The notes under the pieces: model-generated | Databases searched by the model: none | Told to the model about the DNA's origin: nothing | Seen by the model: the letters and a program-made list of their open reading frames with translations, nothing else | Assembly (NCBI RefSeq): GCF_910592395.1 | Contig: NC_088313.1 | Span: forward strand, 17,376,437 to 17,440,436 | Length of the DNA stretch: 64,000 nt | Reading direction: 5' to 3' | Origin: Lineus longissimus | Taxonomy: Eukaryota > Nemertea > Pilidiophora > Heteronemertea > Lineidae | Shown: one piece after another, positions 12,901-25,897 of the stretch | Layout of the letters: the number at the start of each line of letters is the position of its first letter | How positions within the stretch are numbered: the stretch's first letter is position 1 | Made by a program: the position numbers and the translations under genes

Positions 12901-14186
12901 CAAGTGAAGACATCACAACCCGGGCATCACAATGTATGATGTCTCAATCTGAATGATAGTATGTATACTACATTCTAATAGATCCGAACCCAATCGTTTC
13001 GAAGGCAGTATACAGTTGGTTGTGAATAGAAACATCCACATCAGGCTTTTTCCTACTCCTTGGTCTAGCGAAAACGGAGCTTATTGAAAACCACTGGTTA
13101 TGCCAGGATGATCGGAATGAAATCTACTCCGACATAGATTGTGGAGGGAAGTGACGTCACAGGGCAACGTCAGTTTTCATGGACTGGTCACATGACACCC
13201 TTTGTCACATGAGGTGATGGTATTCCAAATGGTTATCAAATGACACCATACTCTGGAAACAACAAAAACAACACGAAAATATGTTTATCACTTTTTGATA
13301 CCATAGCTTATCTATAAATTTCATCATGAAATAGACAACAAAATATACATGATCAATACTGTAAACCACCTAATTTTTGCAAATAACATCAATCCAAACT
13401 TTTAATGTGTATGTACGAAATAGATGACCCCAGATGACAAGAGGCGTGCATAGGCATAGCCTTATTAGCCAGATCAGCATGTTTGAACCAGTGAGAATGT
13501 CAATTGTATATAATCTATTCAGGTCACACACCCGAATGCCTCCTATCACATTATATCAAAACATAACCCACATGCAATGCCAACAGCCGTCATTGGCTGA
13601 ACATGCATGTCAACTGAACATCAATCAAGCAATACCCACTGAATTCTAACATTCACTGAATATCAATGTCATCAGTGTTGGCTCTGTGTTTTAAAGGAAG
13701 ATAGGTGGGAGTTACTGTCAGAGTGGCACCAATATATAAAGTTAAGAGTCTGTACAAGTAAAAGTCAGCAAATTTTCAGATTCATCCATAACAGCCCAAT
13801 TGTTTCCTTTAGGAGGGTAAGTATTAGAAAGATAATCAAATAGACAGATCTTTTTCATCTCAGAGGACCACTGTACTGGTAGTACAGTATCATCAGACTG
13901 GACACACAATCAAGTCTATTATTGGTATATACATTGTAGAACAGTCCACCATATAGATACACAATGACCAGCCTGAAGTTGGCTTATTTACTATTCCTTA
14001 TTCTTATCAGATATCATTAGTAAGGGCTAAATGCAGTTATTGACAGTAATAAAGGGCTATACTAATCCCAACCATAACTGTCCGAGGATCAGGAAAGTAG
14101 AATCGGGAATAAGGAATACGAAATATGGAGCCAACTTCAACTTGACAAGATACACAATATCCTAGCACCAACTAACTCCCTCGACG

Positions 14187-16630
14187 CTAACTACAACACC
14201 CCCCGTGTAGTTTTTTCGTTGGTGTTGATGGTTCTTCTAGGTTCAGTTTATCTCTTGCACCTAAAAAAACAAGATAGGTGATGAGCAATTTATGACAACA
14301 TGTTCGTCTTCTTCTGACCTAGAGTAGGGTTCTTCAAAACTTAACTGCTTCAATTTTCAAAAGATTCATATGTATTCTAATAGATATATGCACAAGAACT
14401 TCAGTGATTTCAATGCACGAAGTCCGAGGAGATTTGATTTGTGGGGCAGAGGAAAACGGGAGAACCCTGCAGAGCAACATCCTTCTCATTTTTCCCTATA
14501 CATTTACCAAGATCAATAAAGAGTGGGTTGTCTGACAAGTTCATTTACTTTACATGTACCCGGTAGAACAAACCACTTGCAAAAAGTGTGATGTCATGAA
14601 CTTACTTGGTTTTGGTTCCTGGTTGGCCGGATCATTTACATAATCATCGGCTATCTTTCGGAATAATTCGTCTGAAATATTATTAGAAATTGTTGTCAGA
14701 CGGGTAAACATGGATGACCAAAGCATCTTTTTCTTAATTCATGAAGTTGATAATCATAAGACATCAGATTCGACACCTCATGATGAGGCTAACATTTGAC
14801 TAACGTCTTAGTGAAATCTTCTAATTTACATGTAAATACAACCAACAAGCTCCTTCAAATACTCACATATATTTTCGCCTGTTTTACTTGATGTCTCAAA
14901 TACCTGACCATTAATTTCTGAAGAAGAAAAGAAATCTAAAGTGCAGACACAATGAGATATATATGGAGCTGTTTATTTTGTATGTACACAACAAAAGGGG
15001 ACAGCATTTGTGAGCTCAAGGTCAGTTTTTGCCGTCAAAATAATAATGGTGAAATGTCTTTTTAAAGAAATTTTTGCGCATTGCAAAATAAAGCAGCGCA
15101 AATCTTTGGCGGTTAAAATTAATCAATGCTTACCATCAGCATAGTCTGTGACTGTATAATAATCGACTCCACGATTTCCTTTCAAAGCTTCACCTTTCAC
15201 AAGGTCGTTCTTCGTCCCACAAAGATAAACTTTACAGTTCTGGAATGCATGTAGAGATAGATGATGTCATTGTCGTTTTGAAAATAACCAAGTACAGGTC
15301 ATTTCTAATTCATGGACACATGTTTGTACCCTAACCTTTACAAAGGGATGGGTGGCAAACAAACTGGATGCAGGAATGAGTTACTTGTACAGTAAAACCT
15401 CTCCATTAAGGACATCCTTGGGACTGACGAATGATGTCCTTATAGAGAAGTGTCCTGATTAATAGAGAGGTCAAATTGAATGGAAACAACTAATTTGGGA
15501 CCAAAACTAGTGTCCTTAATAGAGAGGTTGTCCGTGATAGAGGGGTGTCCGCTTAGGGAGGTTCCGCGGTTGGAGCACTTACCTCTTCACTTTTATTTAG
15601 TTCCTTGACCCAAAATTTAGCTTTTTCAAAACTATTTTTTTCAGTCAAGTCAAAACATATGATAGCTGCCTTAGCACCTCGGTAGTATATTCGGCTCATA
15701 GCCTCATAGCGTTCACTTCCGGCAGTATCCTGGAAGAGATGATGAACAGGGGATGGAGTTCATAGGTCAGTCTCCCACAAGTTATATCTGAGAGATACAC
15801 GGTATAAACCAAGCCTCACATAAAATAATTCTGATTGACCTGCTGAATTTCAATGTCACAATAGTCAATATACTGAAACTGTCTACAAGTACCATCCAAA
15901 TTCAGTGATGGTATCGAGTAATCCATGAACATGAGAGACAGACCATGTAGTACACTTTCATCTGAAGAAATACATATGGTATGTCACTGGCCCAAGCTTC
16001 ATACCGGAACATCAAGCTCACATGGCTTTGCAATTGAGTTGAAAATTTACCCAAAATATTTACCCATATTCCTAACATAACATATTTCCTCTGGCATGTT
16101 TCTATTCTCTTAGCACCAAAAGCTGCTCCTATAGTCTGAAACAGAAACCTTGAGAGTGAGAAACAGAATGCACACTAACCAAGAATAAAGATTAGATAAC
16201 TATCGATTGCTAAACTCTTGTAATGGTCAGGCATGAGAGCATGACAAGACTGAAAAGCCAACCTCTCTTTAAGCCTAAAATTACAGGGTCCAGCAGATTC
16301 TGATCAAAAACATGAAAAGGCCTGAATTCAGGCTAAAGCTGAACACGTCATACCAGAAATGTCCTAGCCTCTTCATTTCATACAGAGTGATGATTACAGA
16401 AACCAGCCAGTGAAGAATTGTTTACACAACGGATAATAACAGTACACATGGATCTGGAATCCCCTTTGGCATTTGCTGTACATTTAGTTCAAGTTGGTCC
16501 ATAATGAACTTACATTTTGATATGGAATGTCACCACTGAATCTGTCATGTAAATATCTCTCCACTAAACTCGTCTTTCCTCCGTATTCCTTCCCCAGGAG
16601 AACTATCTTCATATCTATCTTATTGGTCAT
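14187..16630 (-). CDS. RAB24: Ras-related protein Rab-24
   Basis: Seven exons on the - strand: 16514-16630, 16064-16135, 15583-15729, 15134-15239, 14867-14917, 14606-14671 and 14187-14260. They give 210 residues against about 203 in vertebrate Rab24. Small GTPase motifs: P-loop GKEYGGKT (13-20), switch [13 protein letters not shown] (64 onward), TKND (121-124) in place of NKxD, and TSSKT. The C terminus GGCCS has the double Cys for geranylgeranylation. Ser68 in place of the usual catalytic Gln is the hallmark of Rab24, linked in the family to low GTP hydrolysis and mostly GTP-bound protein on autophagic and perinuclear membranes. The start is the ATG just upstream of [10 protein letters not shown] 5'UTR acceptor lies about 30 bases upstream of it. 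The gene is divergent from THG1L. Confidence 0.95.
15390..15566. mobile_element. pogo/Tigger-like MITE relic in a RAB24 intron
   Basis: CAGTAAAACCTCTCCATTAA starts a block in which AACCTCTCTATTAAGGAC recurs in both orientations, as in pogo-type inverted-repeat elements. The interior TCCTTGGGACTGAC is shared with a relic at 32542. The right end reaches to within about 15 bases of a RAB24 splice donor. Confidence 0.6.
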
Positions 16631-18765
16631 CTTGACAATGTCTGATGGATGGTGATTTCTGAAACAGATATGAAAATATTGAATAGGGCAGTTTGTAAGG
16701 TCGACACTATTGTGTATCCATGTGTGTGAGGGAAAATAATTCTGGGCCACCCTGTAGACTGTAGTGTAGATCAGAGATTTAGGGAAAAGAAAACATCATG
16801 TCCTTTTTGCCACCAAACACAGTTGTTTACAACTGCCATGCCAATCAATGGCAAGTAGTGATAAAAAGCACGTACTCTAGATACAATATGACATCAACGA
16901 CCTCTCATTTGTGGTCATAATGGGCTGTAAAAGTGAATAAATCGGAGAGTTTCCCTTTGACACAGATTTTGTTTACTTCCGCGTTTCTATCCCAGAATGC
17001 AACATAATTCAAGATGTCAGCGCCCATGAAACATGCAACAAGGTAAAAAATTTGAGTATTCTCTCTGATTTCGTAACCTTTCCCAGAGTTGATTCTTATT
17101 TAACCCAGCTCATACGATGTGTTAGTATGCATTCTTTTTATTCATAATTATTTGTTGTTTTAATTCGTGAAACTATCCAAGCTAACTGTCTTTCACTGTG
17201 AGAAATCTTCCTGTGTACAAAGTCCTGTACACAATGTATGTGCATGAAGGTGTACTACAGGGTGTGCCACAATTGAATTGAGTGAAAATCAAATGTCAGA
17301 GATTTTTAATAATTTTTGAATATCGCTTAGTCTGCCGGAGGAGCTCGCATAAATCAGCATAAACTTTCTGAAAGTTCTACTGTCTGTTTTCATGTCAATG
17401 CATTCACCTGACATTTACATTGACGTTAACGCTTGAATAAGTATTCTAAATGGGCAAGAGGCTTCATTATATCAGCATATTATGGTAAGCTAAAGGGTTA
17501 CCAGAATGGCTCTATTTTATTAGGCTTAATGTCGATCTAAGCTTAGTATTATATTCTGTTCTGCCCTGAAAGGAATTATTACCATTTCAATACATAATTT
17601 GCCAAACGGACAAATATTTTCATCCAAATGGTGTGATACTTGTTTTATTTGGAAAATGGCCAAAATTGTGAAATGCTAAATTGAGTTATCAAGATTTTAA
17701 TAGCCATATTAGGGGCCTAGTTAGTTTTCAAACTGCAAATTATTCACACATGCATTATAAAGCAGATAGGGATTTCCTACCAAAACCTGAAACAATCTGT
17801 GTCAATGTTAAGAAAGTTTCATCAAATAAGAATTGGTAAGTCATTTTATAATCCCCCTTCATGTTTGCAGTAAGTTCCAAATAGATACCTAACTTTAAAA
17901 ATCAGCAGAAGTCTAGTACCTTCAAAATTCCTCCTTTACTTTAATTGAAAACATTCAATAGTTTAGGTTGGGCGTGGAAATAACTTTCAGAATTTTAGAT
18001 CAGGGAATTGGGTCCATTTGTGGTAGATGTCTCTGACCTTATCTTTTGCTACCCATGTATTGTACATGAGAATTGATTTTCTCCGGCTCAAATTATAAAC
18101 ACGTTGGTGTAAATTGGATTGAAACAATGTGTGTTGTGGCAAATTTTATTCCTTGCTATTGGCTTAACATGTAAACCTATTTTCAGTCCAAGCAAATGCC
18201 ACTCATTCACATGGCTTTGACAAGTTAGTATAAGCCAAAGTCAACATGATATTTTACCACATGTAGGTTTAAAGGTGCCTGACACTTCCAGAGAAACTCA
18301 AAAGCAAACACTGTTTTCCCTTGTTTCATGACTTCGAGAAGCCTCCTTGATGCCTGTCAGTGTTTCTTTCACATCAGTTGAAAAATGGTGGTTTAAAATA
18401 CATCTGTATCAAACCTCCCTGTGTAGAAGTACACACAACCCTGTGAATTGAACTACATGTAATTTGTTTGTTTGTTGTGAAATGTGGACATGAAGGATAG
18501 TACTAAGTTTACACAACATTTTTATTTGGGCACCAATCTATTTATACATAGCATAAATACATAGTGAAAATTTGCATTTCCAGGTAGACATTTCTGGTTA
18601 TTGAATGACTGCCGGCCAGAGATTATACACACTTGAATCTGGCTACGATGTGATAAGAATACGATCCATAAATTCTACACCCATTCCATCCAAAAAGCCT
18701 GCTGTAATAGTGTGACGGAATCGTGTCATTGATCGGAAGCACTTTTCGATTCAACATCACCCAGA
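16631..18765. promoter_or_regulatory. Shared 5' region between divergent RAB24 and THG1L
   Basis: Head-to-head spacer of about 2.1 kb. CCCAGAATGC near 16992 resembles a ZNF143/Staf core. Near 17042 an ACAAG/gtaaaa donor could end a non-coding first exon of THG1L, with acceptor tttccag at 18582. A short upstream ATG (MSAPMKHAT) in that candidate exon meets a stop after the junction. The rest, 17050-18560, shows nothing I recognise. The transcript structure is inference. Confidence 0.35.
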
Positions 18766-21700
18766 ATGGCCAAGAGTAAATTTGAGTACGTGAAGCAGTT
18801 TGAACAACCGGATTCCTGTCTGCCGAACTGTTGGCTGGTGGTCAGAGTCGATGGAAAAAATTTTCACAAGTAAGTACGGACCATGAGAATTATTCCAGTT
18901 AGTGTAGATGTTTTGTTAAGACTGATTGAACTTGTTGAATGATAATGACGACTTTTATGCTCTGATTGTAACAATTTGTATTAGTCCAGTAATTTGTTTG
19001 TTCTCAATTCCATGGGCGCTGCATTTTATTTGGTGTAAAATCAATCAAGAGTCTCATCAAATTTTGATGTTACTAGCCCCCTTTTATACTTAATAATAGA
19101 TTGGAAATGGATACAAAGTTTAAGACTCTAAAGATTACACATTTAATTCATGATAGACTGATCTGGTGTTCATTCAGTGAGTGCTTTGACAACATTCATT
19201 AATCCTACTCTTCAGACCAGAAATATCAATAAATCTTTTGAATATCGCCTGCAATACAAAAGATCTTCATAATCATACGACAATTGAGTGATTACTTTAA
19301 TAGCTGCGTATTGATTTTTGTTGAATCTTTCAGATTTTCGGACACGCACAACTTCCTGAAGCCAAACGATGTCCGATCTTTGAACCTGATGTCTAAGGCT
19401 GCCGAAGTAGTCATGAATGAATTCAAGGACATTATCCTAGCCTACGGACAAAGCGATGAATATAGCTTTGTATTCAAACGAAATACAAATACATACAACA
19501 GGAGAGCGAGGTATGATATAGTGGTACAATTATAACCCTATTACAATTATAGCCCCTTGGTGTTGAAAAGAATCTGGTAGTACACATGAATGCACGCTGA
19601 GGCTATAATTGTATCGAGGTTAGAATTGTATTACCTTACCCTTTACAAGTTTTGATGTGTTTACAATCAATTAGAGTTACACTACAGCTTCTATTTCATG
19701 CGGTGTGCCATTCATATTGATGCACTCGTACTTTAACAACGTAACCTCACTGTTGTATCATCCATCTTTCAGCAAACTCTCCTCGACCGTCTGTAGTCTC
19801 TTCACATCAGCATATGTGTTTCATTGGAGGGATTACTTCATTGCCAAGCAGTTGCAATATCCACCAGCATTTGATTCCAGGACCATTGCCTACCCAACTA
19901 TCCGCAATATTAAAGACTACCTATGCTGGAGACAAGCTGACTGTAAGTTTGCGTCCCTTTTCAAAGGATTACAAAATGATCTCATCCTGGCATTCTGTCC
20001 GATTTGGGATGAAAGGAAATCTTTGAAATTATTGTTCTGTTTGGGTTTCAGGCCACATCAACAATTTGTACAACACATGTTTCTGGAAGCTCGTCCAAGA
20101 GGCTAACAACACGCCAAAACAAGCACAGGAGAGACTAAAGGTACATGTATATGATCATTCTCTGAACCTCGTCCAGGGAGATCCCCTTTATTGCTTTGGA
20201 TCAACCAGTGTTGATTTTGAAATTTTGTCGTCTAGAGTGGGTTTCAAAGAGTGAAGACTGTACATGGAAAGCATATCAGGTCCTTGATGATGTTGGCTGA
20301 GATTTGAATTGGGTTCACTGGAAATGGTGACATCTGGTGTTCTCGAAGGCTGACATTGTCTTGTCTACCTACTGCATGGTGGGCCTATAGCCTCCCTTTA
20401 ATTCTCTTCCAGGGCACCCTCTCAAGTGACAAGAATGAGATCCTATATACCCAGTTTGGAATGAACTACAACAACGAGTCGGAGATATTCAGGAAAGGGA
20501 GTGTGCTGCTTCGGAAAAAGGTACAAAAACCCAAAGTTCATTTTGTAAGTAAGGAGTTTTTTGTTCACTGTAGGATCGGCACTAGACGGCTAACAGATGA
20601 TTTTATAACAGGTAGTATTCCTACACATAGGTCTCACCAGGATTTTAAAGTTAAAATAGAACGTGGCTGATTTACACCCTTTTTTCTTCGAAGAGGACGA
20701 AAAATGAAAACCTTTACAGTTGAATTAGTCGTTTATCCACTCCAATCCTTCCTGGTGGGTCCTAGAGTATTCCCCACCCATCTATTTAGTTCAGTGATTT
20801 CAAGCATCTCATGTGCTTTGGAATCTTTTGCTGTCCATCATAAGAAAGAAACATGGCATGGTCATTTCACCAACTTATTACTTTGAGCTCTGTCACTACC
20901 ATGATCTATGCTATTTCAACCACTGCTAGGACAATGTGCATAACTCATATCACATCCTTCCTTAGCTTATCCAAACAGAGCACCAAGCTCACTGAAGTTG
21001 TCTTAGCCCTTCTATGTTATGCTTAGGCCTACAAGTAGCACTCCTTCTTTTTCTGTTCACCCCAACATTCCAACCAATCCTGCACATACACGGAAGACGT
21101 GCTGTAATATCTGACAGTGTGACTGCAACAATTTGTGTGATGTCAAGCACAATAACTTTAACTGGCTGATAGTTGAACAGTTTATAACCTGATAACTCTG
21201 TATAATATTGACTTACCGTACATTTCATAAGCTTTCAGACTCAGCTGAGTCCTTATAAACTGTCCAACTATCAATCTACCTGGATAGATGAGTCTCCATA
21301 GTGATATTTAACTGGCTGGGTGTATTTTGACATTTTTCACCATCTTGAGGTTTTTTTACAATCTCCAGCTCGGTGGTACTTGGACATTTGACCCTGGTGT
21401 GTAACATGGCGCTGAATCCTGTCAGGGGTGGTCAGCTTCTGCAAATGTAAATTTGTAGGCAATCACTCTGAATCTACACATGTATGTAAAATTATGTGGG
21501 TGAAATATTTGGGTAAAGAATCCCTCATGTTGACTTTGAAGCATTCCGCGCATCAAATATTATCAAGAAACTTCTTTATATTATCCATATCTTTGTTTGG
21601 CCATTCTGATTCAATCATAACATTGATATGCTATCATTTATCGGTTCTTCTTTACCTTCAGATTGAGGAAACAGTCATACAACCTGTGCCCACAGCAAAT

Positions 21701-21823
21701 GGCCTGGAAACCGTTGAAAGACAATATACCAAATCAAAAGTTTGCATCGTACCATTCCATTGCGATATCATTGGCGAGAAATTTTGGAGAGAAAACCCGG
21801 ATCTTTTAGGGACAGAAAGCTGA
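18766..21823 (+). CDS. THG1L: tRNA-His guanylyltransferase (Thg1-like)
   Basis: Six exons (18766-18869, 19334-19510, 19773-19942, 20052-20140, 20413-20520, 21662-21823) join in phase to 269 residues. The enzyme adds a 5' guanosine (G-1) to tRNA-His by 3'-5' type chemistry, needed for histidyl-tRNA synthetase recognition. Family landmarks are present: MAKSKFEYV start, [10 protein letters not shown] with metal-binding Asp29, [12 protein letters not shown] with Asp76 and Glu77, [48 protein letters not shown], and the C-terminal [10 protein letters not shown]. Vertebrate THG1L has an N-terminal extension that is absent here from the first ATG exon. A polyadenylation signal follows at 22253. Confidence 0.96.
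19523..19635. mobile_element. Small inverted-repeat (MITE-like) element in a THG1L intron
   Basis: GGTACAATTATAACC and TACAATTATAGCC at the left are mirrored by GGCTATAATTGTATCGAGG and GTATTACC at the right, giving imperfect arms of about 33 bases over 113 bp. It begins 13 bases after the exon 2 donor. Confidence 0.6.
21169..21275. repeat. Inverted repeat of about 20 bp in the last THG1L intron
   Basis: GATAGTTGAACAGTTTATAA is mirrored by TTATAAACTGTCCAACTATC with one mismatch. It could be a remnant of an inverted-repeat element; nothing coding is nearby. Confidence 0.5.
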
Positions 21824-22252
21824 TAGACATTGACGTGTCTCAAAATGGACTTGTATCTAAATGGAATGCAGCTGTATTTTATATGTTATGGATCACTGAG
21901 AGCAGAAGACAATACACGAATGTGCTTGCATGGCATCTGCTGCCATTGGTTAGTCAAAATTGTTAGCACTAAAACATGAAAAATATGATACATGTACATG
22001 TAGACAGCTGTTCATTTGGCATAATTCGTGTACAGGTTGGGTGGCTGGCAAATGCTTCCCCATAAAACAGGTTAAGTGGTGCTTTCAGAACGTGGTAGCT
22101 TGAGGTACTAAAAAAGGTATGTTTCTGTGTGGTTTCCTAATCTATTAGGAAGGATAGCTGTCTTTTTTCATTGCTGTAGTATTTATGCGTGCCAGTTGGT
22201 AAATGTCTCAGCAGTAATTTGACTGTATGTATATATCTCATGATAAATGGTT

Positions 22253-22258
22253 AATAAA
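22253..22258 (+). terminator. Polyadenylation signal, probable 3' end of THG1L
   Basis: AATAAA about 430 bases after the THG1L stop, the first canonical signal downstream on this strand. Confidence 0.55.
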
Positions 22259-22489
22259 GTTCTTGACTCAAACCTTTGCGTTCTCCTTTCTTGAACTTTT
22301 GGAATCTCGGTGTAGAACATCAAAACTGATGAAACCACAGTGGATAAAGGTACCGGTCGACCAGTAACCTTTGAGAGGAAACAATGATACACCAAAGCAA
22401 ACTAAAGACTACTTCATTTTGAGGGCGTGTGATGATGCATAGCTCTTTCTACCATTTTGATACCTCCTAAATAACACTGGAGACATATC

Positions 22490-24300
22490 GCCAATGTGAG
22501 ATCAGAAGACACCATCCTACCCTCGCAGTGAATATGTAGCCATGTGGCTGTCCTGGCGACCAGAGGGCTCTCCAGGCTGCCCTTGCTACATGAGCTACTT
22601 CGGGTAGGCTACATGTGCTTTAGTTGCCAAGAACAGTACTTGGGCCTGTCTTCAAGAGCACTGTGAGTTGGAGAGCTACCAGAGAGGCGGAGGTCCTGAT
22701 ACAAGTTATGGGGTCCCAGGTTACACGTATGAGCTACTCCAAGTAGGCTACTAGAGTTGTCAAGGAGGGTACTCAGGCCTGTTTGGAATCCCTACCAGAC
22801 AGAAGGGCCCTGATGCCCCAGCTACATGGGCTGTATCAGGTACACGACCAGCCCAGGCACACTGGCTGTATCAAGAACATCCTGGACGTTCATGAGTTGT
22901 CTCAATGGCCAGTAGGGTCCCAATACTGTTGCAGGTGCATAATGTAGGCCCTGCCGCAAGTACATGAGTTACTCCAAGTGAGCTAATCGAGTTGTCAAGT
23001 AGGGTTCTTTGGCCCGTCATCAAGAGTACAGGAGATGGAATCTCTACCAATGGAGAAGGGTACTGATATTATGCCAGGTACATTACACGGGCTGTAGCAG
23101 GTACAACCCAGAATGTACACAAGTTGTCCTGGCCAGCAGGGTCCTGATGCTGTTTGATGTACATGAGCTATCCAACCGGCTGCTTGAGTTGCCAGGTGGT
23201 GTACTTGGGCCTGTCTTCAAAGGCATGCAAGTGAGACAGATCAACCACAGGGAGAAGGGTCCTGATAGAGTTCCAGGTACATGGGTTTTATCAGGTACAA
23301 CTCAGAGATACACAAGTTGTTTCAATGGGAAGTCGGGTCATGATGATGTCCCAGGTGCATGAGGTACCTCAGGGACATGAGCTTTTCCAAATAGGCAACT
23401 TACCAAGTAGGATACTTGGGCCTGCCTGTCTTCAAGAGTACTGTGAGATGAAATCTCTCTTCAGGCAAGAGTGTCCTGATTCTTTTCCAGGTACATGGGC
23501 TGTATCAGGTTCAGCCCAGAACATACACAAGTTTTCTTGGCCAGTAGGGTCAAGATGAAGTCCTGTGTAGGCCTACATGAGCTATTTCAATAGGCTACAG
23601 GAGACCGCCTGTGTCTTTAAGAGCCAAGTGTGACAGATCCACCACAGGGAGAAGGGTCAAGATAGTGTTGCAGCTGAGGTATAAGGGCTGTATCAGACAC
23701 AACCCGGAGATACACAAGTTCCAATGGGAAGTCATGATGATGTCCCAGGTGCATGAGGTACCTCAGGGACATGAGCTTTTCCAGATAGGCAACTTGATTT
23801 ACCAAGTAGGATACCTGGGCCTGCCTGTCTTCAAGAGAACTTTGAGATGAAATCTCTCTTCAGGCAAAAGAGTGTCCTGATACTTTCCCAGGTACATGGG
23901 CTGTATAAGGTTCAGCCCAGAACATACATGTACACAAGTTTTCTTGGCCAGTAGGGTCAAGATGAAGTCCTGTGTACATGAGCTATTTCAATAGGCTACA
24001 GGAGACCAAGTAGTGTACTTGGGCCGGTCTTCAAGAGCCAGGCAAGTGATACAGATCTACCAGAGGGAGAAAGGTCAACAAAGTGTTGCAGGTAAAGGCT
24101 GCATCAGACACAACCCACTGCAATCTGGAAATCCACAAGTTGTTTCAATGAGAAGTTGGGTCATGATGATGTCCCAGGTGCATGAGGTACCTCAAGGACA
24201 TAAACTTTTCAAGATACATGCAGGCAACTTAAGTTACCAAGCAGGAGATTAGGATCTGCCTTCAAGAGTACTGCAAGTTGGGAATCTCTCCCAAAAATGC
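22490..24300. repeat. Complex direct-repeat array with about 400-bp higher-order units
   Basis: Short modules such as GTACTTGGGCCTGTCTTCAA, TACATGGGCTGTATCAGGT and GAGCTACTCCAAGTAGGCTA recur through 1.8 kb. The module ATGATGTCCCAGGTGCATGA occurs near 23343, 23736 and 24167, marking higher-order units of roughly 393 and 430 bp. No frame stays open across units and no splice-consistent gene is visible. Confidence 0.8.
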
Positions 24301-25499
24301 CAAAGGCAAGAGTGTCCTATTCTGTCCCTGGCACATGGGCTATATTGGTTACCACCTGAGGTGCAGAGTCATCTCAATGGCCGGTAGGTTCCTGATGCTG
24401 TCTTTGTGGTTTTCAGACAACCTGGGCAGAGCTACCATCATGTACAAAACATCTACATGTACTTTACAATACATAATACACTGAAGAAACAAGATGGAGT
24501 TCAATCTATAATCAGTCTATTTTATTTCACTTTCATTTGAAAATACATGTATTTGATCATTTTCTCACGACTGGCAAAATAAGATTTAGCACTTTGAACA
24601 TTCAATCAGCATTTCATATGTCCAATCACCTTGGAAAAGGACGCATTGCTGTTCTGGGCATGATGGCCCAGTTTCTTTCTCTCTTTCATGTTACTTAAGA
24701 GAGACACTTGGTATGATAATGCTAGCAACTAATGCAATGTGATTACAAAACACAAGGTTTCATTATGAATCATTTCTCCCTGCACCAATACCATAAATCA
24801 GCCTCTATGGACGATTCCCAGGACGTAAAGGCTGAATGACGCCAGAATGATTTACCTCTGAAAATACATTTATAGTCATAGAGTTGACTGTAGATAATCA
24901 AAATGTCCTTGTGATTACAATCTTCTTTTCTATGAAGAGCTGAGTGTAGAGGACAAAATATAATAGACTTCACAATGTGTCATGACAATTGACATCCAAT
25001 ATATTACTTACTATGTACATAAATTGAATCACATTTGATGTAACAGTACATCCTAACAATCTGTATATACAGTAGTTATGTAGTTTCATAATAAACTTCA
25101 TCATAAACAATATCACAATCAAGCCAGCAACATATCGTGTCGATGTATTGAGAAATTGAATGATGAAACAGAGCTCGCTGAATAAAAATTGATATGCTTG
25201 TCACGTTTTTAAGGTTTTAGATCCGGATTTTTCCATAATACACTCCATTACAATAATGTTATATACACATACTTTTCAGTGTGAACTAAAGCACATACAA
25301 CAATAAGCATACGTGTACCAACAATTTGGTTAAAAAGTCATTGAACCAAAAATTAATGTGGCTGTAGTTCGGTCGTAACACATTGCAACAATCTAATTAA
25401 ATCTGCAAATTTTAAACCAAAACTTGGCCTTCGAATTATTAAAGCTTGATGACACTACTGCATACAGTAACCCAGAACATGTTTATGGCCAATTGTTGT

Positions 25500-25897
25500 C
25501 TTTGTGATCCGACCTGATGTGAAAAAATTAACAAGCGCAAAATACAACTTCAATGTTACATCATGCATTTGTAGTTCTTCAAAATATGAATATACACAAT
25601 GTAAAGTTTTGCCTTTAAAAGGTACATGCAGGCAACGCTCCACTCATAAACCAAAATTTTTCTGGGTTGCATTTTTACAGTACATTATAAACTTTGTTGT
25701 CTTTGCGATCCGACCTGATGTGAAAAAATTAACAAGCGCAAAATACAACTTCAATGTTACATCATGCATTTGTAGTTCTTCAAAATATGAATATACACAA
25801 TGTAAAGTTTTGCCTTTAAAAGGTACATGCAGGCAACGCTCCACCAATCAATCAAAATTTTTCTGGGTTGCATTTTTACAGTACATTATAAACTCAT
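25500..25897. repeat. Two-copy tandem duplication, period 201 bp
   Basis: The block TTTG(T/C)GATCCGACCTGATG begins at 25501 and again at 25702. The copies are almost identical up to CAGTACATTATAAACT. Open frames run through both on both strands only because one stop-poor unit was doubled. Confidence 0.92.

Larger units (their letters stand above)
8880..14186. other. Intergenic spacer between the VWDE-like gene and RAB24
   Basis: No convincing exon found. It holds a small TTAA-bounded inverted-repeat element (9186-9397), a LINE 3' relic (9646-9850), an AT-rich stretch (about 10300-10900), a poly-G run near 11610, and a zone of degenerate repeats (11928-12900). Confidence 0.6.
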
